From Pseudobacteriovorax sp. (GTDB lineage: Bacteria; Bdellovibrionota_B; Oligoflexia; Oligoflexales; Oligoflexaceae): a stretch of DNA of 64,000 nucleotides. Positions 9,272 to 18,552 of this stretch are shown in pieces (position 1 is the stretch's first letter; every line of letters begins with the position of its first letter). The notes beneath the pieces were generated by a model that saw nothing but the letters and a program-made list of their open reading frames with translations, had not been told where the DNA came from and searched no databases. The DNA lies in NCBI GenBank assembly GCA_013215145.1, contig JABSRP010000032.1, forward strand, positions 31,734 through 95,733. Reading direction: 5' to 3'. The translations under genes were made by a program, and so were the position numbers.

Positions 9272-11074
9272 ATGGAATTACGAACCTTAACCCTACTATT
9301 CATTGGTATTTCCTTCTTGCTCTATATTACCATCGCGATCCGCTCCAAAGCTAAAACAACGGGTGAGTTTTATGTGGCCGGAGGCGGCGTTTCACCTCTC
9401 ATGAATGGTATGGCGACCGCTGCAGATTGGATGTCTGCTGCAGCTTTCATCTCAATGGCTGGATTGATCGCTTTTCTGGGATACGATGCCTCAGTCTATC
9501 TTATGGGATGGACCGGCGGATACGTATTACTAGCTATGCTTCTAGCACCTTACCTTAGGAAATACGGAAAATTCACCATCCCAGAGTTTATTGGCGAAAG
9601 ATACTACTCAAAAACGGCTCGTATTGTTGCCATAATTTGTTTGCTGTTCATTTCCTTTACCTATATTGCGGGACAGATGCGAGGAGTTGGCATCGTATTT
9701 TCCCGTTTTTTAGAAGTCGACATTATTACTGGACTGATGATTGGTATGGCCGTTGTCTTTGTTTATGCTGTGCTAGGTGGCATGAAAGGCATCACCTATA
9801 CCCAAGTCGCCCAGTATTGTGTGTTGATTTTCGCCTATACCGTGCCGGCAGTATTTATTTCTCTGCAAATTACCGGCAATCCAATACCACAACTGGGTTT
9901 TGGTAGTACACTTGCCGGTGATTCCGTCTATATGTTGGACAAACTTGATAAAGTCGTCACGGATCTTGGCTTCAATGCCTATACAGGAAGTGGACAAAGC
10001 ACATTAAATCTATTCTTTCTAACGATGGCACTCATGGCAGGAACGGCGGGATTACCTCATGTTATCGTAAGATTTTTTACTGTCCCAAAGGTAGCCGATG
10101 CCCGTAAATCTGCTGGCTATGCCTTGGTCTTTATAGCTGTGCTTTTCACCATAGCCCCCGCGGTAGGTTCAATGGCCCGCTTCAATCTCATCAATACCAT
10201 CAATGGAGAAAATGCTGAGGGCGTCGCCTATAAGGAAATACCTGGATGGTTTAAAACTTGGGAAAATTCGGGGTTAATAGCCTGGTATGATCACAACAAT
10301 GATGGCAAAGTGCAATATGCTAAAGGTAGCTCAATTGAAGGGAATAGACCGATCTTCAGTGAGCAGGTTGGTTCTCACGGGGAAAGGGTTATTACGAACC
10401 CAGCTGTTCCAGTGATAGCTCCTGGTGCAAAATTTGCCAACGAAGTTTATGTGGATCGCGATATTATGGTTCTTGCCAACCCGGAAATTGCAGGACTACC
10501 ACCATGGGTCATTGCCTTGATTGCTGCAGGCGGAATCGCTGCCGCTCTCTCAACTGCAGCTGGGTTGCTTTTGGTCATTTCGGCATCGATTTCTCACGAT
10601 TTACTGAAGTCAACCTTTACTCCAAACATCTCAGAAAAAAAGGAACTGTTTTTCGGGCGGGTTGCGATAACCGTTTCCATCATTATTGCCGGCTATTTAG
10701 GAGCTAACCCCCCAGGCTGGGTAGCGGAAACTGTTGCCATGGCTTTCGGGCTAGCAGCTTCATCGTTGTTTCCCGTTATATTACTTGGTATCTTTAGCAA
10801 AAAAGTGAATCGTATTGGAGCCATTTCAGGCATGCTGACTGGCCTTATTTTTACCTTCTGTTATATCATCTATTTCAAAGGCGTATTTATCGCACCATTC
10901 GCAGAGAACATCGAGGCCAATTGGCTATTTGGAATCACTCCTCAGGCTATTGGAGGTCTAGGGATGATATTGAATTTCGTGGTTGCAATCAGCGTCAGCT
11001 ATTTCACGTCGGAACCTCCGGCCCAAGTCCAAAAAATGGTAGAAGCTATTCGGACACCTGCGACACAATCATAA
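9272..11074 (+). CDS. Sodium:solute symporter, acetate-permease type (VC_2705-like)
   Basis: A 600-residue SSS-family transporter with about 13 membrane helices. Typical segments are TTGEFYVAGGGVSP at the N-terminus, TAADWMSAAAFISMAG in helix 2, YIAGQMRGVGIVFSR, and LSTAAGLLLVISASISHDL near residue 430. It carries a large hydrophilic insertion at about 310-395 between helices, characteristic of the subfamily that pairs with DUF4212. It probably imports acetate or another short carboxylate with Na+. A strong bidirectional terminator follows, and an acyl-CoA synthetase that could activate an imported acid converges on it. Confidence 0.9.
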   Translation: MELRTLTLLFIGISFLLYITIAIRSKAKTTGEFYVAGGGVSPLMNGMATAADWMSAAAFISMAGLIAFLGYDASVYLMGWTGGYVLLAMLLAPYLRKYGKFTIPEFIGERYYSKTARIVAIICLLFISFTYIAGQMRGVGIVFSRFLEVDIITGLMIGMAVVFVYAVLGGMKGITYTQVAQYCVLIFAYTVPAVFISLQITGNPIPQLGFGSTLAGDSVYMLDKLDKVVTDLGFNAYTGSGQSTLNLFFLTMALMAGTAGLPHVIVRFFTVPKVADARKSAGYALVFIAVLFTIAPAVGSMARFNLINTINGENAEGVAYKEIPGWFKTWENSGLIAWYDHNNDGKVQYAKGSSIEGNRPIFSEQVGSHGERVITNPAVPVIAPGAKFANEVYVDRDIMVLANPEIAGLPPWVIALIAAGGIAAALSTAAGLLLVISASISHDLLKSTFTPNISEKKELFFGRVAITVSIIIAGYLGANPPGWVAETVAMAFGLAASSLFPVILLGIFSKKVNRIGAISGMLTGLIFTFCYIIYFKGVFIAPFAENIEANWLFGITPQAIGGLGMILNFVVAISVSYFTSEPPAQVQKMVEAIRTPATQS

Positions 11075-11080
11075 TAACGA

Positions 11081-11103
11081 AAAAGGGCGTAGGCCCTTTT
11101 TCT
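11081..11103. terminator. Bidirectional rho-independent terminator
   Basis: AAAAGGGC, a 4-nt loop and GCCCTTTT form a perfect 8-bp stem followed by TCT; the A-run on the other side gives a T-run on the reverse strand. It lies 7 nt past the symporter stop and 36 nt from the stop of the convergent acyl-CoA synthetase, serving both. Confidence 0.85.
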
Positions 11104-11138
11104 AGACCCTATTCGTGAATCGGTTCCATGATGAAAAA

Positions 11139-12689
11139 CTAAGTCAATTCTGCTCCATCACCGTGATTGAATTGCCGTTTATTCTTCCAAAAAGGCTCAC
11201 GAAGCTTGTATTTTTGCAGTTTACCTGTGGCTGTCCGGGGTAACGAGGTTCTAAAATGAACTGCCTTGGGGCATTTAAAATGCGATAACTGACTACGACA
11301 ATAGTCTATAATCTCTTGCTCTGATATATTAGCTCCGGCTTTCAAAACCACAAGAGCTGTGACCTGCTCGCCCCATTTATGATGAAAAGCCCCGATGACA
11401 GCAACCTCGGAAACCTCAGGATGAGAGTAGATAACATCTTCTACTTCGATCGATGAAACATTTTCTCCTCCGGTGATAATCACATCTTTTTTACGATCGG
11501 AGATGGTAAGGTATCCGGATTCATCTAATGTTCCTCCATCGCCTGTATGGAACCAGCCTTCGTTAAGAGCTGCTTCACTTGCGACAGGATTCTCCCAGTA
11601 GTGGTCGAGAACCGAATTAGATTTCGCTAAAATTTCTCCCTCTTCACTAATCTTCAACTTAACTCCAATAGCAGGAGTGCCAGCTTTTCCAAGCTGCTGA
11701 GATTTTTGAAACTCGCTCAAATCATCCCATTCATGACGGACTCGATTCATAGTCAGCAAAGGTGAAGTTTCTGTCAGACCGTAAAGTTGCATGAATTCCC
11801 AGTTCAGTGTCTTTCTAACCTGGTGTATCACAGATGACGGCGGTGGAGCCCCTGCAACTAGAACTCTCAGACGTCCTCCACCAGGAATCTCGCCTTGCCA
11901 ACTTTCGGCAGCGGCTAGTACGGCCTGCAGGACAGTAGGCGCTCCGCACATAATCGTCACATTGTGTTTAGCTATTCGTTCCAGAATCTCATGGCCATCG
12001 ATTTTTTCGATGATAATGTGCCTTCCACCCATTCCAGTTACTATATAAGGCATTCCCCAACCATTGCAGTGAAACATGGGTAGGGTATGCAAATATGTTT
12101 CATTGTCTTGCAACCCCAAATGAAGCCCCATCAATACCGCATTTGTCCACAGATTGCGGTGGGTGAGAACGACCCCCTTAGGCTTGGCAGTCGTCCCGCT
12201 GGTATAGTTGATCGAAGCCGGAAAGTTTTCCTCGACCTCCTGGGATTGAGGTTTTGCATCAAATTTAAAGAGAACTGAGTTGTTTGTATTGTTTAAAGCT
12301 AGTTTTTGAACTCCTTCAAGTGATTCTACAAGAGTTTCCAAATCTGGATCGTACAGCAAAAGGGAAGACTTAGAATGATCAATGATATATTGAATATCCT
12401 CACTACTAAGTCGGTAGTTGATAGGAACTAAAATCCGTCCAAATCCACTCACCCCATAAAAGGCTGTGATAAAGCGCGCTGAATTCTTAGAGACGATGGC
12501 GACTCGTTGACCCTTTGAAATATTCATAGAGTCCAATGCTGCAGCCAATGCTTGGCCGTGTTGGATTAACTCTCCATAAGACATTTCACCCAATGAATTA
12601 GGGCCAGGTTCGTCAATGATGCCAATACGGTCCTTAAAAACTGTTGCAGCACGTTCGAAAAAATCGGCGATATTCTGCTCGACTCGCAT
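11139..12689 (-). CDS. AMP-forming acyl-CoA synthetase
   Basis: About 516 residues of the ANL superfamily. Signature motifs are all present: the P-loop-like YTSGTTAKPKGVVLTHR, the A5 motif YGLTETSP, the hinge region GWFHTGDGG...SDRKKDVIITGGENVSS, and the C-terminal catalytic Lys in PRTATGKLQKYKL. It forms acyl-AMP and then acyl-CoA from a carboxylic acid, ATP and CoA; the likely substrates are medium or long-chain acids, but the chain length cannot be read from sequence. I chose ATG 12689 (MRVEQN) because GGAGGGGG lies 5 nt upstream; an ATG at 12713 would add eight unlikely residues. Confidence 0.9.
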   Translation of the reverse strand: MRVEQNIADFFERAATVFKDRIGIIDEPGPNSLGEMSYGELIQHGQALAAALDSMNISKGQRVAIVSKNSARFITAFYGVSGFGRILVPINYRLSSEDIQYIIDHSKSSLLLYDPDLETLVESLEGVQKLALNNTNNSVLFKFDAKPQSQEVEENFPASINYTSGTTAKPKGVVLTHRNLWTNAVLMGLHLGLQDNETYLHTLPMFHCNGWGMPYIVTGMGGRHIIIEKIDGHEILERIAKHNVTIMCGAPTVLQAVLAAAESWQGEIPGGGRLRVLVAGAPPPSSVIHQVRKTLNWEFMQLYGLTETSPLLTMNRVRHEWDDLSEFQKSQQLGKAGTPAIGVKLKISEEGEILAKSNSVLDHYWENPVASEAALNEGWFHTGDGGTLDESGYLTISDRKKDVIITGGENVSSIEVEDVIYSHPEVSEVAVIGAFHHKWGEQVTALVVLKAGANISEQEIIDYCRSQLSHFKCPKAVHFRTSLPRTATGKLQKYKLREPFWKNKRQFNHGDGAELT

Positions 12690-12790
12690 GTTTCCCCCTC
12701 CAAAATAAATCAAGCTTGATTAGAACATGGTATCTGAATTTACAGAAGGCGCACGTTAAAGAAAAATAACTGTTCAATGGATGGGAAGGA

Positions 12791-12808
12791 AGCTAGGTGA
12801 CACTAGCT
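12791..12808 (+). repeat. Dispersed hairpin element, copy 1
   Basis: AGCTAG-GTGACA-CTAGCT, preceded by GGATGGG about 12 nt upstream. A near-identical element, with the same GGATGGG lead, lies at 49103-49118. Here it sits about 100 nt upstream of the acyl-CoA synthetase start, on the strand opposite to the gene. Confidence 0.5.
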
Positions 12809-12871
12809 ATTATTGAAGGGTGGTGAACCCTTTTCAGGGTTCCAGGTAGTTTACACTCCTGCAAGACTAGA

Positions 12872-13345
12872 CTAAGGAAGGACAAGGTCAATATTGAGTA
12901 GGTCGCAATTTTCCCTGACCGAGTCCTCAGTATAAGAAAAGACTCCACCTTCGTAATACCAAAAAGTTGTTTTAGGATTTTCTTGGGTACATCCCGCAAC
13001 TATACTCTCCCCTTCAATGGTTCGAGGGCAAAATCCTTCGATATATGTGAGGGTATCTTGGCCATCAGCCAATGCTTTGTTACGATCAGCCTCATCTCTT
13101 GTTCGATTCTCGTAAGTCGTACATAGACTGCCACTAGTGATTAAAACACTATAGGTGAGCTTTGCTTCGCCACCATTTCCGCCGTTTCCAGTTGTCCCGC
13201 CGTTTCCTATAGTCCCGTCGTTTCCAACTTTTCCGCTATCTTTAGATTTGGGATCGACCGCTGTAGGATTGTCTGATGACCCACCGCTACTGCCACAGCC
13301 AGCAAGCATTGCTGAAAATAAAACAAGGGTGCATAGTACTTTCAT
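12872..13345 (-). CDS. Small Gly-rich lipoprotein of unknown function
   Basis: 157 residues with a clear lipoprotein signal (MLAGC, Cys17) followed by a Gly/Asn/Ser-rich linker (residues 18-60, including NGGTTGNGGNGG). The C-terminal domain holds about six Cys (LCTTYENRT, GFCPRTIEG, AGCTQENPK, ENCDLL) that could form disulfides in the periplasm or on the surface. AAAGGA precedes the ATG. No family recognised. Just past the stop an inverted repeat GAACCC/GGGTTC (about 12826-12841) lacks a T-run. Confidence 0.75.
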   Translation of the reverse strand: MKVLCTLVLFSAMLAGCGSSGGSSDNPTAVDPKSKDSGKVGNDGTIGNGGTTGNGGNGGEAKLTYSVLITSGSLCTTYENRTRDEADRNKALADGQDTLTYIEGFCPRTIEGESIVAGCTQENPKTTFWYYEGGVFSYTEDSVRENCDLLNIDLVLP

Positions 13346-13807
13346 TACGTTTCCTTTAAGGTTTTAGTTTTCTTGGTACGGATTATTGAATTGAAGTTCT
13401 TTCGATTGCGCGTATTATTTTTTCGCTCGTTTCGATGAACTCCAACACCCTATAGACCCGTAAGTTGACTGGATATTGCGACATTTTTGAAATCAATTAA
13501 AACTATCAGTCAATTATTTGTAATTATGAGTGATTATGTAATGAAAGTAAGAACTTATATAAATTTTCTAAACCTCTAGCCGAATTAGGAAGGATTTCAT
13601 CGAGAAAAATAGAATCACTAATAGTCTAAAAACCTATGCAATAGCTTAAACTCAGAGTCGATAGGTTCCGTCCGATTACATAGAAGAATCTTTATTTAGG
13701 AAGTTAAGATACTCAACCTAGCTCAAAGACAGAACTATTTCAGTATAAATATACTAGCGCGCTTCCAGTCTATGGATTCCAACCTATGCTTTGATAGAGC
13801 ATAATTT
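13346..13807. other. AT-rich gene-free gap
   Basis: This 462-nt stretch lies between two reverse-strand lipoprotein genes and presumably carries the promoter of the smaller one. A hairpin TATGCT/AGCATA at 13785-13803 lies just past the LRR gene stop and may act as a weak terminator. No convincing coding frame was seen. Confidence 0.4.
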
Positions 13808-15910
13808 TCAATCAGCTAGATAATTACGACAGAATTCAACAATAGATTGATTCATTCCCTCAATCGGACAGGCATCTGCAGACGTCTCGATAGGATTTCC
13901 CTCCAACGAAAAATTGTACTGCTGCGAGATGAGAGATGAAACATCCTTTATATCATTATCATTTAGATTGACATCTTCAAGAAACATAGTTTCACCCAGT
14001 TGAAAATCGCTGACATCTGTGAGGTCGTTCCCCGAAAGGTTCAACTCCAAGACGAAGGGTAACTTAGGGATGCCGTCGAGATTGGTTAATTTATTACCGG
14101 ACAACTCCAAAGTGTAAAGATCCGGCAGTTCGAGAGGTAAATATTTAAGTGAGCTAATGTTATTACCTGGTGCGTGTAGCGCCATCAATCGATCTAGTTT
14201 CTGAGGTAAATACTCAAAACTTTCTAGGTTGTTATTGTCCAGGCTCAAGGTCAATAGACGCCCAATATCTTGAGGAAGAAATTCCAAATTCGTTAATGAA
14301 TTACCTTGGAGATTTAAAACTTCCAAATTTTCTAAGCTTTGTGGCAGGTGCCGAAGGCTTGTCAATTTGTTTTCATTAAGACCTAATATTTTTAGACTAT
14401 CCAATTCCTTAGTCATGCCTTCAAGGCTTTCTAGCGAGTTGTCTGAAAATGATAAATATTTAAGACTAGGTAAATGGGATGACATTCCCTGTAGGTTCGC
14501 TAGCCTGTTCTCATTCGCATTTAGGTCTACCAGGCTTTCTAAGCTATCTGACATGCCCTCAAAGCTTTTGAGTCGATTTTCGGCGAGATCTAAGAGTTCT
14601 AGCTTAGGCATGTCCTGGCTCATACCGGTCAACGCTTCTAACTGGTTTTGTCTTAACATTAAGAATTTAAGGCTCGGCAAGCTAGGAAGCATTCCCTCGA
14701 GGGTCTTGAGAGAATTATTGTTTAAGAATAGATACTTGAGTTGGGGAAGAGACTGAGGCATGCCTACCAGCGATGATAGTTTGTTATGCGACAATCCGAG
14801 TTCCACAAGGCTTTGCATACTCTCCGGCAAGCAGTCAAGATCACTAAGTGAACCACGATTACCGTAAAGATAAAGTAAGTTATCAGTAATCTTTGGATCC
14901 AGTTTGTTCAGAGAACCCATGGAGCCGCCATCCAAACGTAGACCAGTAATCTTCGCCTGGTCATCAAGGGCGAGTTTGTTTAGGACTGAGACCCATTGTT
15001 GAGAATTAAGGAAGCCTTGACCATCACCTGAATCTCCACTTTCTAAAAGCTCAGGAAACTCTAAGAGACGCCCCTGCGAAAGCAGGTAGTTGATCAATCT
15101 AACATTACTCGATGTCAATCTAGGATCTCGGCTTAACGAGTCTGACTTCTGACAAGAACTTGTTTTCTGCTCACGCTTCCTTGCCTGCTGAAGATCGAGG
15201 TAATAACGATAGAGCGCTTCATGTAAGACCAGGCCCACCCTGCTCATGTTGTCGAGTTCTGGCCAATGAGTCTCACTGATGGTGTAATGCTTAGTCAATC
15301 CCGCCTCGCGGCAGAACTCCGAGAGATTATCGGGGTTACAGGTGATTGCCAACTGCACGAGGGCACATTGGTTTCTATTAGGAGAATCAAATGAGGAATA
15401 CGACCCCATAAAGCCTGCATCTGAAAGACTACGATCAAGGACCTTCAATTCAGAGTTGGTCGTAAAATCCTTGAGTCGTTGTATCAGATTGGAATAATGA
15501 ACTTGAACTTCTGGAGATAAGCTTTCTAGGGATGTCTCAAAGTTGTTTTTCCATAGAGTTTGTGCGTATTCTACAGCAACGTCAAGGCTGATATTTTCGC
15601 CTTCATTTGCTAGTTGCCTATTAAAGTCTTGAAAAAAAGATGAGTTGTCGGCAGCGACGAAAAAATCAGAGTAATCAAGAAGCTTCGTGTCACCCAAACA
15701 CCAAAGTCCATCGCCACCGCCATCGTTAGTCTGACCTTTTTGAACGAGTATCTGTTCTTTTGAATCTAGCTCACGTTCTTCTTCTTCCACCGGGAGTGGA
15801 ATTTCGTCCTCAGGAATTTCAATCTTGGTCAGGGGCTCGTTACTTGGGTTTTGGCTGGGTCTACAGGATACGACACAGATGAAAAGGAAAACAATTTTTA
15901 ATCTAATCAA
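13808..15910 (-). CDS. Leucine-rich-repeat lipoprotein
   Basis: 700 residues. A lipoprotein signal (VVSC, Cys16) is followed by an acidic linker and an N-terminal domain (about 60-260) with a QTNDGGGDGLWCL start and GLVLHEALYRYYL, an HE pair seen in many exported proteins of this phylum. Residues about 318-665 hold roughly 13-14 leucine-rich repeats of about 23 residues (L.SL..L.L..N.L.SLEGM type), then a Cys-containing cap. LRRs mediate protein binding, so a surface adhesion or recognition role is plausible. TTG start; GGATGAGG lies 7 nt upstream. Confidence 0.85.
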   Translation of the reverse strand: MIRLKIVFLFICVVSCRPSQNPSNEPLTKIEIPEDEIPLPVEEEERELDSKEQILVQKGQTNDGGGDGLWCLGDTKLLDYSDFFVAADNSSFFQDFNRQLANEGENISLDVAVEYAQTLWKNNFETSLESLSPEVQVHYSNLIQRLKDFTTNSELKVLDRSLSDAGFMGSYSSFDSPNRNQCALVQLAITCNPDNLSEFCREAGLTKHYTISETHWPELDNMSRVGLVLHEALYRYYLDLQQARKREQKTSSCQKSDSLSRDPRLTSSNVRLINYLLSQGRLLEFPELLESGDSGDGQGFLNSQQWVSVLNKLALDDQAKITGLRLDGGSMGSLNKLDPKITDNLLYLYGNRGSLSDLDCLPESMQSLVELGLSHNKLSSLVGMPQSLPQLKYLFLNNNSLKTLEGMLPSLPSLKFLMLRQNQLEALTGMSQDMPKLELLDLAENRLKSFEGMSDSLESLVDLNANENRLANLQGMSSHLPSLKYLSFSDNSLESLEGMTKELDSLKILGLNENKLTSLRHLPQSLENLEVLNLQGNSLTNLEFLPQDIGRLLTLSLDNNNLESFEYLPQKLDRLMALHAPGNNISSLKYLPLELPDLYTLELSGNKLTNLDGIPKLPFVLELNLSGNDLTDVSDFQLGETMFLEDVNLNDNDIKDVSSLISQQYNFSLEGNPIETSADACPIEGMNQSIVEFCRNYLAD

Positions 15911-16260
15911 TGGGAAACCTCATCCGGCTTTGAAATAACGGGCCCTGGCGGCTAGCTTAACATATATCATAAACAATTTAAACATTTATAATAATAAATA
16001 TAATTAGTTATATAAATACAGTTATTTACAGATACAAACTCCGCTGATTTTACTGGAGACGGCACCACACTTCGAACATCCTCAATTAGCTTCATAAATT
16101 CAGCAGGTTAGATCACAATATCTCTTAGGTGATTCTGCCTTCTCGGAAAATAGCAGCTCTAAGGAACTATCTAATACCTTTCGAGAATGGTTTTGAGATT
16201 TTGGGAGGCTATCACAGGAGCGCACCCAAAATCTTGAACATACATAAGCTAAGTGGAAAC
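15911..16260. other. Gene-free gap
   Basis: A 350-nt, very AT-rich stretch upstream of the LRR gene, with a run of TATA-like sequence around 15960-16020 that probably contains its promoter. The 60-residue reverse frame ending at 16100 overlaps the neighbouring gene and has no ribosome-binding site; I see nothing else. Confidence 0.35.
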
Positions 16261-16773
16261 CTAACGAACTTTGTCCAAACACTCGTTTAGAGCTGCTGTG
16301 AATTCCTCACGTGACGGATTCCTCACGCGAGACAACTCATCTTTCTGAATGCTTGCCACAGAACCATCAGGTAAAATACTAATGGTTTCTTCAAAAAGCC
16401 TCCTGGTTATGTTTTCCCCAGAGGAAGCAGCTTCATAAGTACAGAGTTTAATAAGTAGAGGAGTTTCCACGAAATTTCTGCCAGACAAATCGGCTTTCTG
16501 TTTGTCACAAAACTCTGCGAATAAACCAATATTGGGCACTCCATTCATGATAAATTCTGTAGAGCCATTGGTAGTCGAATGAGTGCGAATAACTAGATTT
16601 CTGTCTTCACAAGAGTATCCAACATTTGCAGACTGCGATGGAGCTGTTGCGACTGCCTCGAGTCTTTCTTGAATTTCCTTAAGAATGTCTGCGTTACTGT
16701 AGTCGCTCAGCTCTTGAGCCAGAAGGCTAGAGCTCCCTAGAACCATGGTAAAGATAAAGTAAACAAGTTTCAT
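16261..16773 (-). CDS. Secreted protein of unknown function (170 aa)
   Basis: Sec signal peptide (residues 1-19, cleavage after SSLLA) and four Cys in the mature part (YSCEDR, EFCDK, KLCTY, ECLDK), consistent with a disulfide-stabilised periplasmic protein. ATGGAGAATCGAT precedes the ATG at good spacing. No family recognised. It is divergent from the TIGR02147 regulator pair, about 220 nt away. Confidence 0.7.
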   Translation of the reverse strand: MKLVYFIFTMVLGSSSLLAQELSDYSNADILKEIQERLEAVATAPSQSANVGYSCEDRNLVIRTHSTTNGSTEFIMNGVPNIGLFAEFCDKQKADLSGRNFVETPLLIKLCTYEAASSGENITRRLFEETISILPDGSVASIQKDELSRVRNPSREEFTAALNECLDKVR

Positions 16774-16924
16774 ATCGATTCTCCATTTGAATTTGAATGA
16801 CTAAGTCATACACAAAAGTGACTTACCAACTTTTTCTAAACCAAACGACATAGTATTCGCAAGAAATTATGAAATGGCCGTTGCAATCCTGTAAAACCCC
16901 CTGTTTTTAAAGCCATTTTATCTA

Positions 16925-16953
16925 TTGGAATCTATAACCTAGCTTGGGATAAT
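16925..16953 (+). promoter_or_regulatory. Predicted sigma70 promoter for the regulator pair
   Basis: TTGGAA and GATAAT are separated by exactly 17 nt, about 40 nt upstream of the regulator start codon. Prediction from consensus only. Confidence 0.45.
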
Positions 16954-16994
16954 ATGGTGTATGAGAGTGAGATTTGCGATCAAAGGGAGACTTA

Positions 16995-17690
16995 ATGAAG
17001 GTTTTTGGTTCCATCGCTGAAATGATTCGGTCAAAGATCAATGACCACAAGAAAGAAACCAACCAAAACTCTCAGGAAATAGCAAAAGCAATCGGTATTT
17101 CAACCGGAATGCTGTCACAGATCCTGTCAGGTAAGCGTAAAGTTTCTAGGGAAGTAAGTCACAAGCTTCAAGACCTCCTCAACCTTTCTGCTAAGGACTT
17201 TCAAATACAAGAGGTTTTGGTTGAGCTTCAGTTTGTGGAGGGTCCAGCTAAGGTAGACCTCCTAGCAAAATTAAAGAGTTTCGAACAAGTGAGAGGCAAA
17301 GAGCGTCGTCCGCAATTTCGATCTTGGGCAGACTTTAAGGAAGGTATTATTCCTTTTGAAGACGCTGAAGATGCCCTATCTAACATAGATAAGGCGTCCA
17401 AGGCTGTTATCTCAATGAGGGATTATTATTCCTGCTCCGATCAGGTTTGGCATCAATTTGACTCGAAAATCCTCAATATGGCTGCGCAGGCAGTTGGTGA
17501 ACAATCAACGGAAACAAGATACAGCTCCAATTCTACCTTTGCTTGCCGGCGTGAACAGATCCCAGAAATAGAAAAACTATTGGAAGAAGGACTTAATCAT
17601 ATCATTAGCCTTCTTCAACAGGGTGAATCTAAGACGACAGCCGTCCTTAGTTCACACCTTTTCAGGTTGAGCCATCAAGAGGAGACATAG
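16995..17690 (+). CDS. XRE-type HTH regulator, TIGR02147-like
   Basis: About 231 residues. N-terminal HTH (residues about 20-60: ISTGMLSQILSGKRKVS) followed by a shortened version of the TIGR02147/DUF4423 C-terminal region (MRDYYSCSDQVWHQF onward). I chose ATG 16995 over the in-frame TTG at 16974 because AAGGGAGAC lies just upstream. It shares architecture with the next gene, 3 nt away, suggesting a co-expressed and perhaps heterodimeric regulator pair. DUF4423 proteins are expanded in Fibrobacter and Bdellovibrionota; targets are unknown. Confidence 0.7.
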   Translation: MKVFGSIAEMIRSKINDHKKETNQNSQEIAKAIGISTGMLSQILSGKRKVSREVSHKLQDLLNLSAKDFQIQEVLVELQFVEGPAKVDLLAKLKSFEQVRGKERRPQFRSWADFKEGIIPFEDAEDALSNIDKASKAVISMRDYYSCSDQVWHQFDSKILNMAAQAVGEQSTETRYSSNSTFACRREQIPEIEKLLEEGLNHIISLLQQGESKTTAVLSSHLFRLSHQEET

Positions 17691-17693
17691 TTC

Positions 17694-18473
17694 ATGGAAG
17701 ACTGTCGGCATATGCTTCGCGCGGAGCTTAGTGAAAGGCAAATCATCCAGGATGACTATAGTCAATCGGATTTTGCGCGAGAACTTGAGTTATCTCCTTC
17801 TGCGCTATCGAGGGTTCTCAGCGGCAAGAGAATGGTTAGTCAAAAGTTAGCTGAGGTAGTCACCTCAAATATCCAAGGTTGGACTGAGTTCCAAAAAAAC
17901 CTCTTCGTGCTTTATGCAAAGCGAGATAGTAGCAAAACTAAGGAACTACAGGAAATTGCGGAAAATGAAATCCTTCTCGCCAAAGGCCAAAACCAGGCCA
18001 TACCATCTAGAGCTATTGAAAAAGTTAAATACGTCACAGATATTACTAACTTTGCAGTACTAGAAGCGTTGACACTGAACAACACACCACTAGAAAAGAT
18101 GGCCGGCTATTTAGGAATTAGCCAGATTGCACTTGATGTTTGTATGGAGCGATTAAGCCGAGCCGGTTTGATTAAAAAATCCCATGGAAGGTGGCTCCCC
18201 ACTTCGGGTAAAGCAATCTCAAACACTCCCTCCAAAATTTTAAGAAAGACCCATACGAGTTCGATTCATCACACCCTAAAAAGCTTAGCAAGCTCTCGCC
18301 ATATAATGGCGAGAAGCGAAGTCATCAACATTGATCCAGAACAATTTGAAGCCGCCCGTGAACTATATAGAAAACTAATCGACAGAATCATGCATATGAC
18401 TACAGATAATGAGAAAAATGATTGCGTACTCCATGTAAATATTAACCTATTTAAAGCTCCAAAAATAACGTAA
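17694..18473 (+). CDS. TIGR02147/DUF4423 family regulator
   Basis: 259 residues with the full family layout: N-terminal HTH (SQSDFARELELSPSALSRVL, about 23-42), a middle winged-helix-like segment (GYLGISQIALDVCMERL, GLIKKSHGRWLPT) and the C-terminal stretch ending in VLHVNINLFKAP, close to the family's typical VYxLNIQLFP end. GAGGAGA lies upstream of the ATG. It is encoded 3 nt after its shorter paralogue and is convergent with the sensor kinase downstream. DNA binding is inferred from the HTH. Confidence 0.8.
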   Translation: MEDCRHMLRAELSERQIIQDDYSQSDFARELELSPSALSRVLSGKRMVSQKLAEVVTSNIQGWTEFQKNLFVLYAKRDSSKTKELQEIAENEILLAKGQNQAIPSRAIEKVKYVTDITNFAVLEALTLNNTPLEKMAGYLGISQIALDVCMERLSRAGLIKKSHGRWLPTSGKAISNTPSKILRKTHTSSIHHTLKSLASSRHIMARSEVINIDPEQFEAARELYRKLIDRIMHMTTDNEKNDCVLHVNINLFKAPKIT

Positions 18474-18552
18474 GCCTTTTGAGACGAGTATTTACAAACA
18501 GAAAACCAAACCTTAACTGCAGGAGCGCTACTCAGAAATTTTTTTTCCAAAG

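Noticed and set aside
16100..16282. 60-residue reverse frame beginning inside the 16261 gene
   Set aside because: No ribosome-binding site and unlikely composition (many Ser, Cys, Trp).
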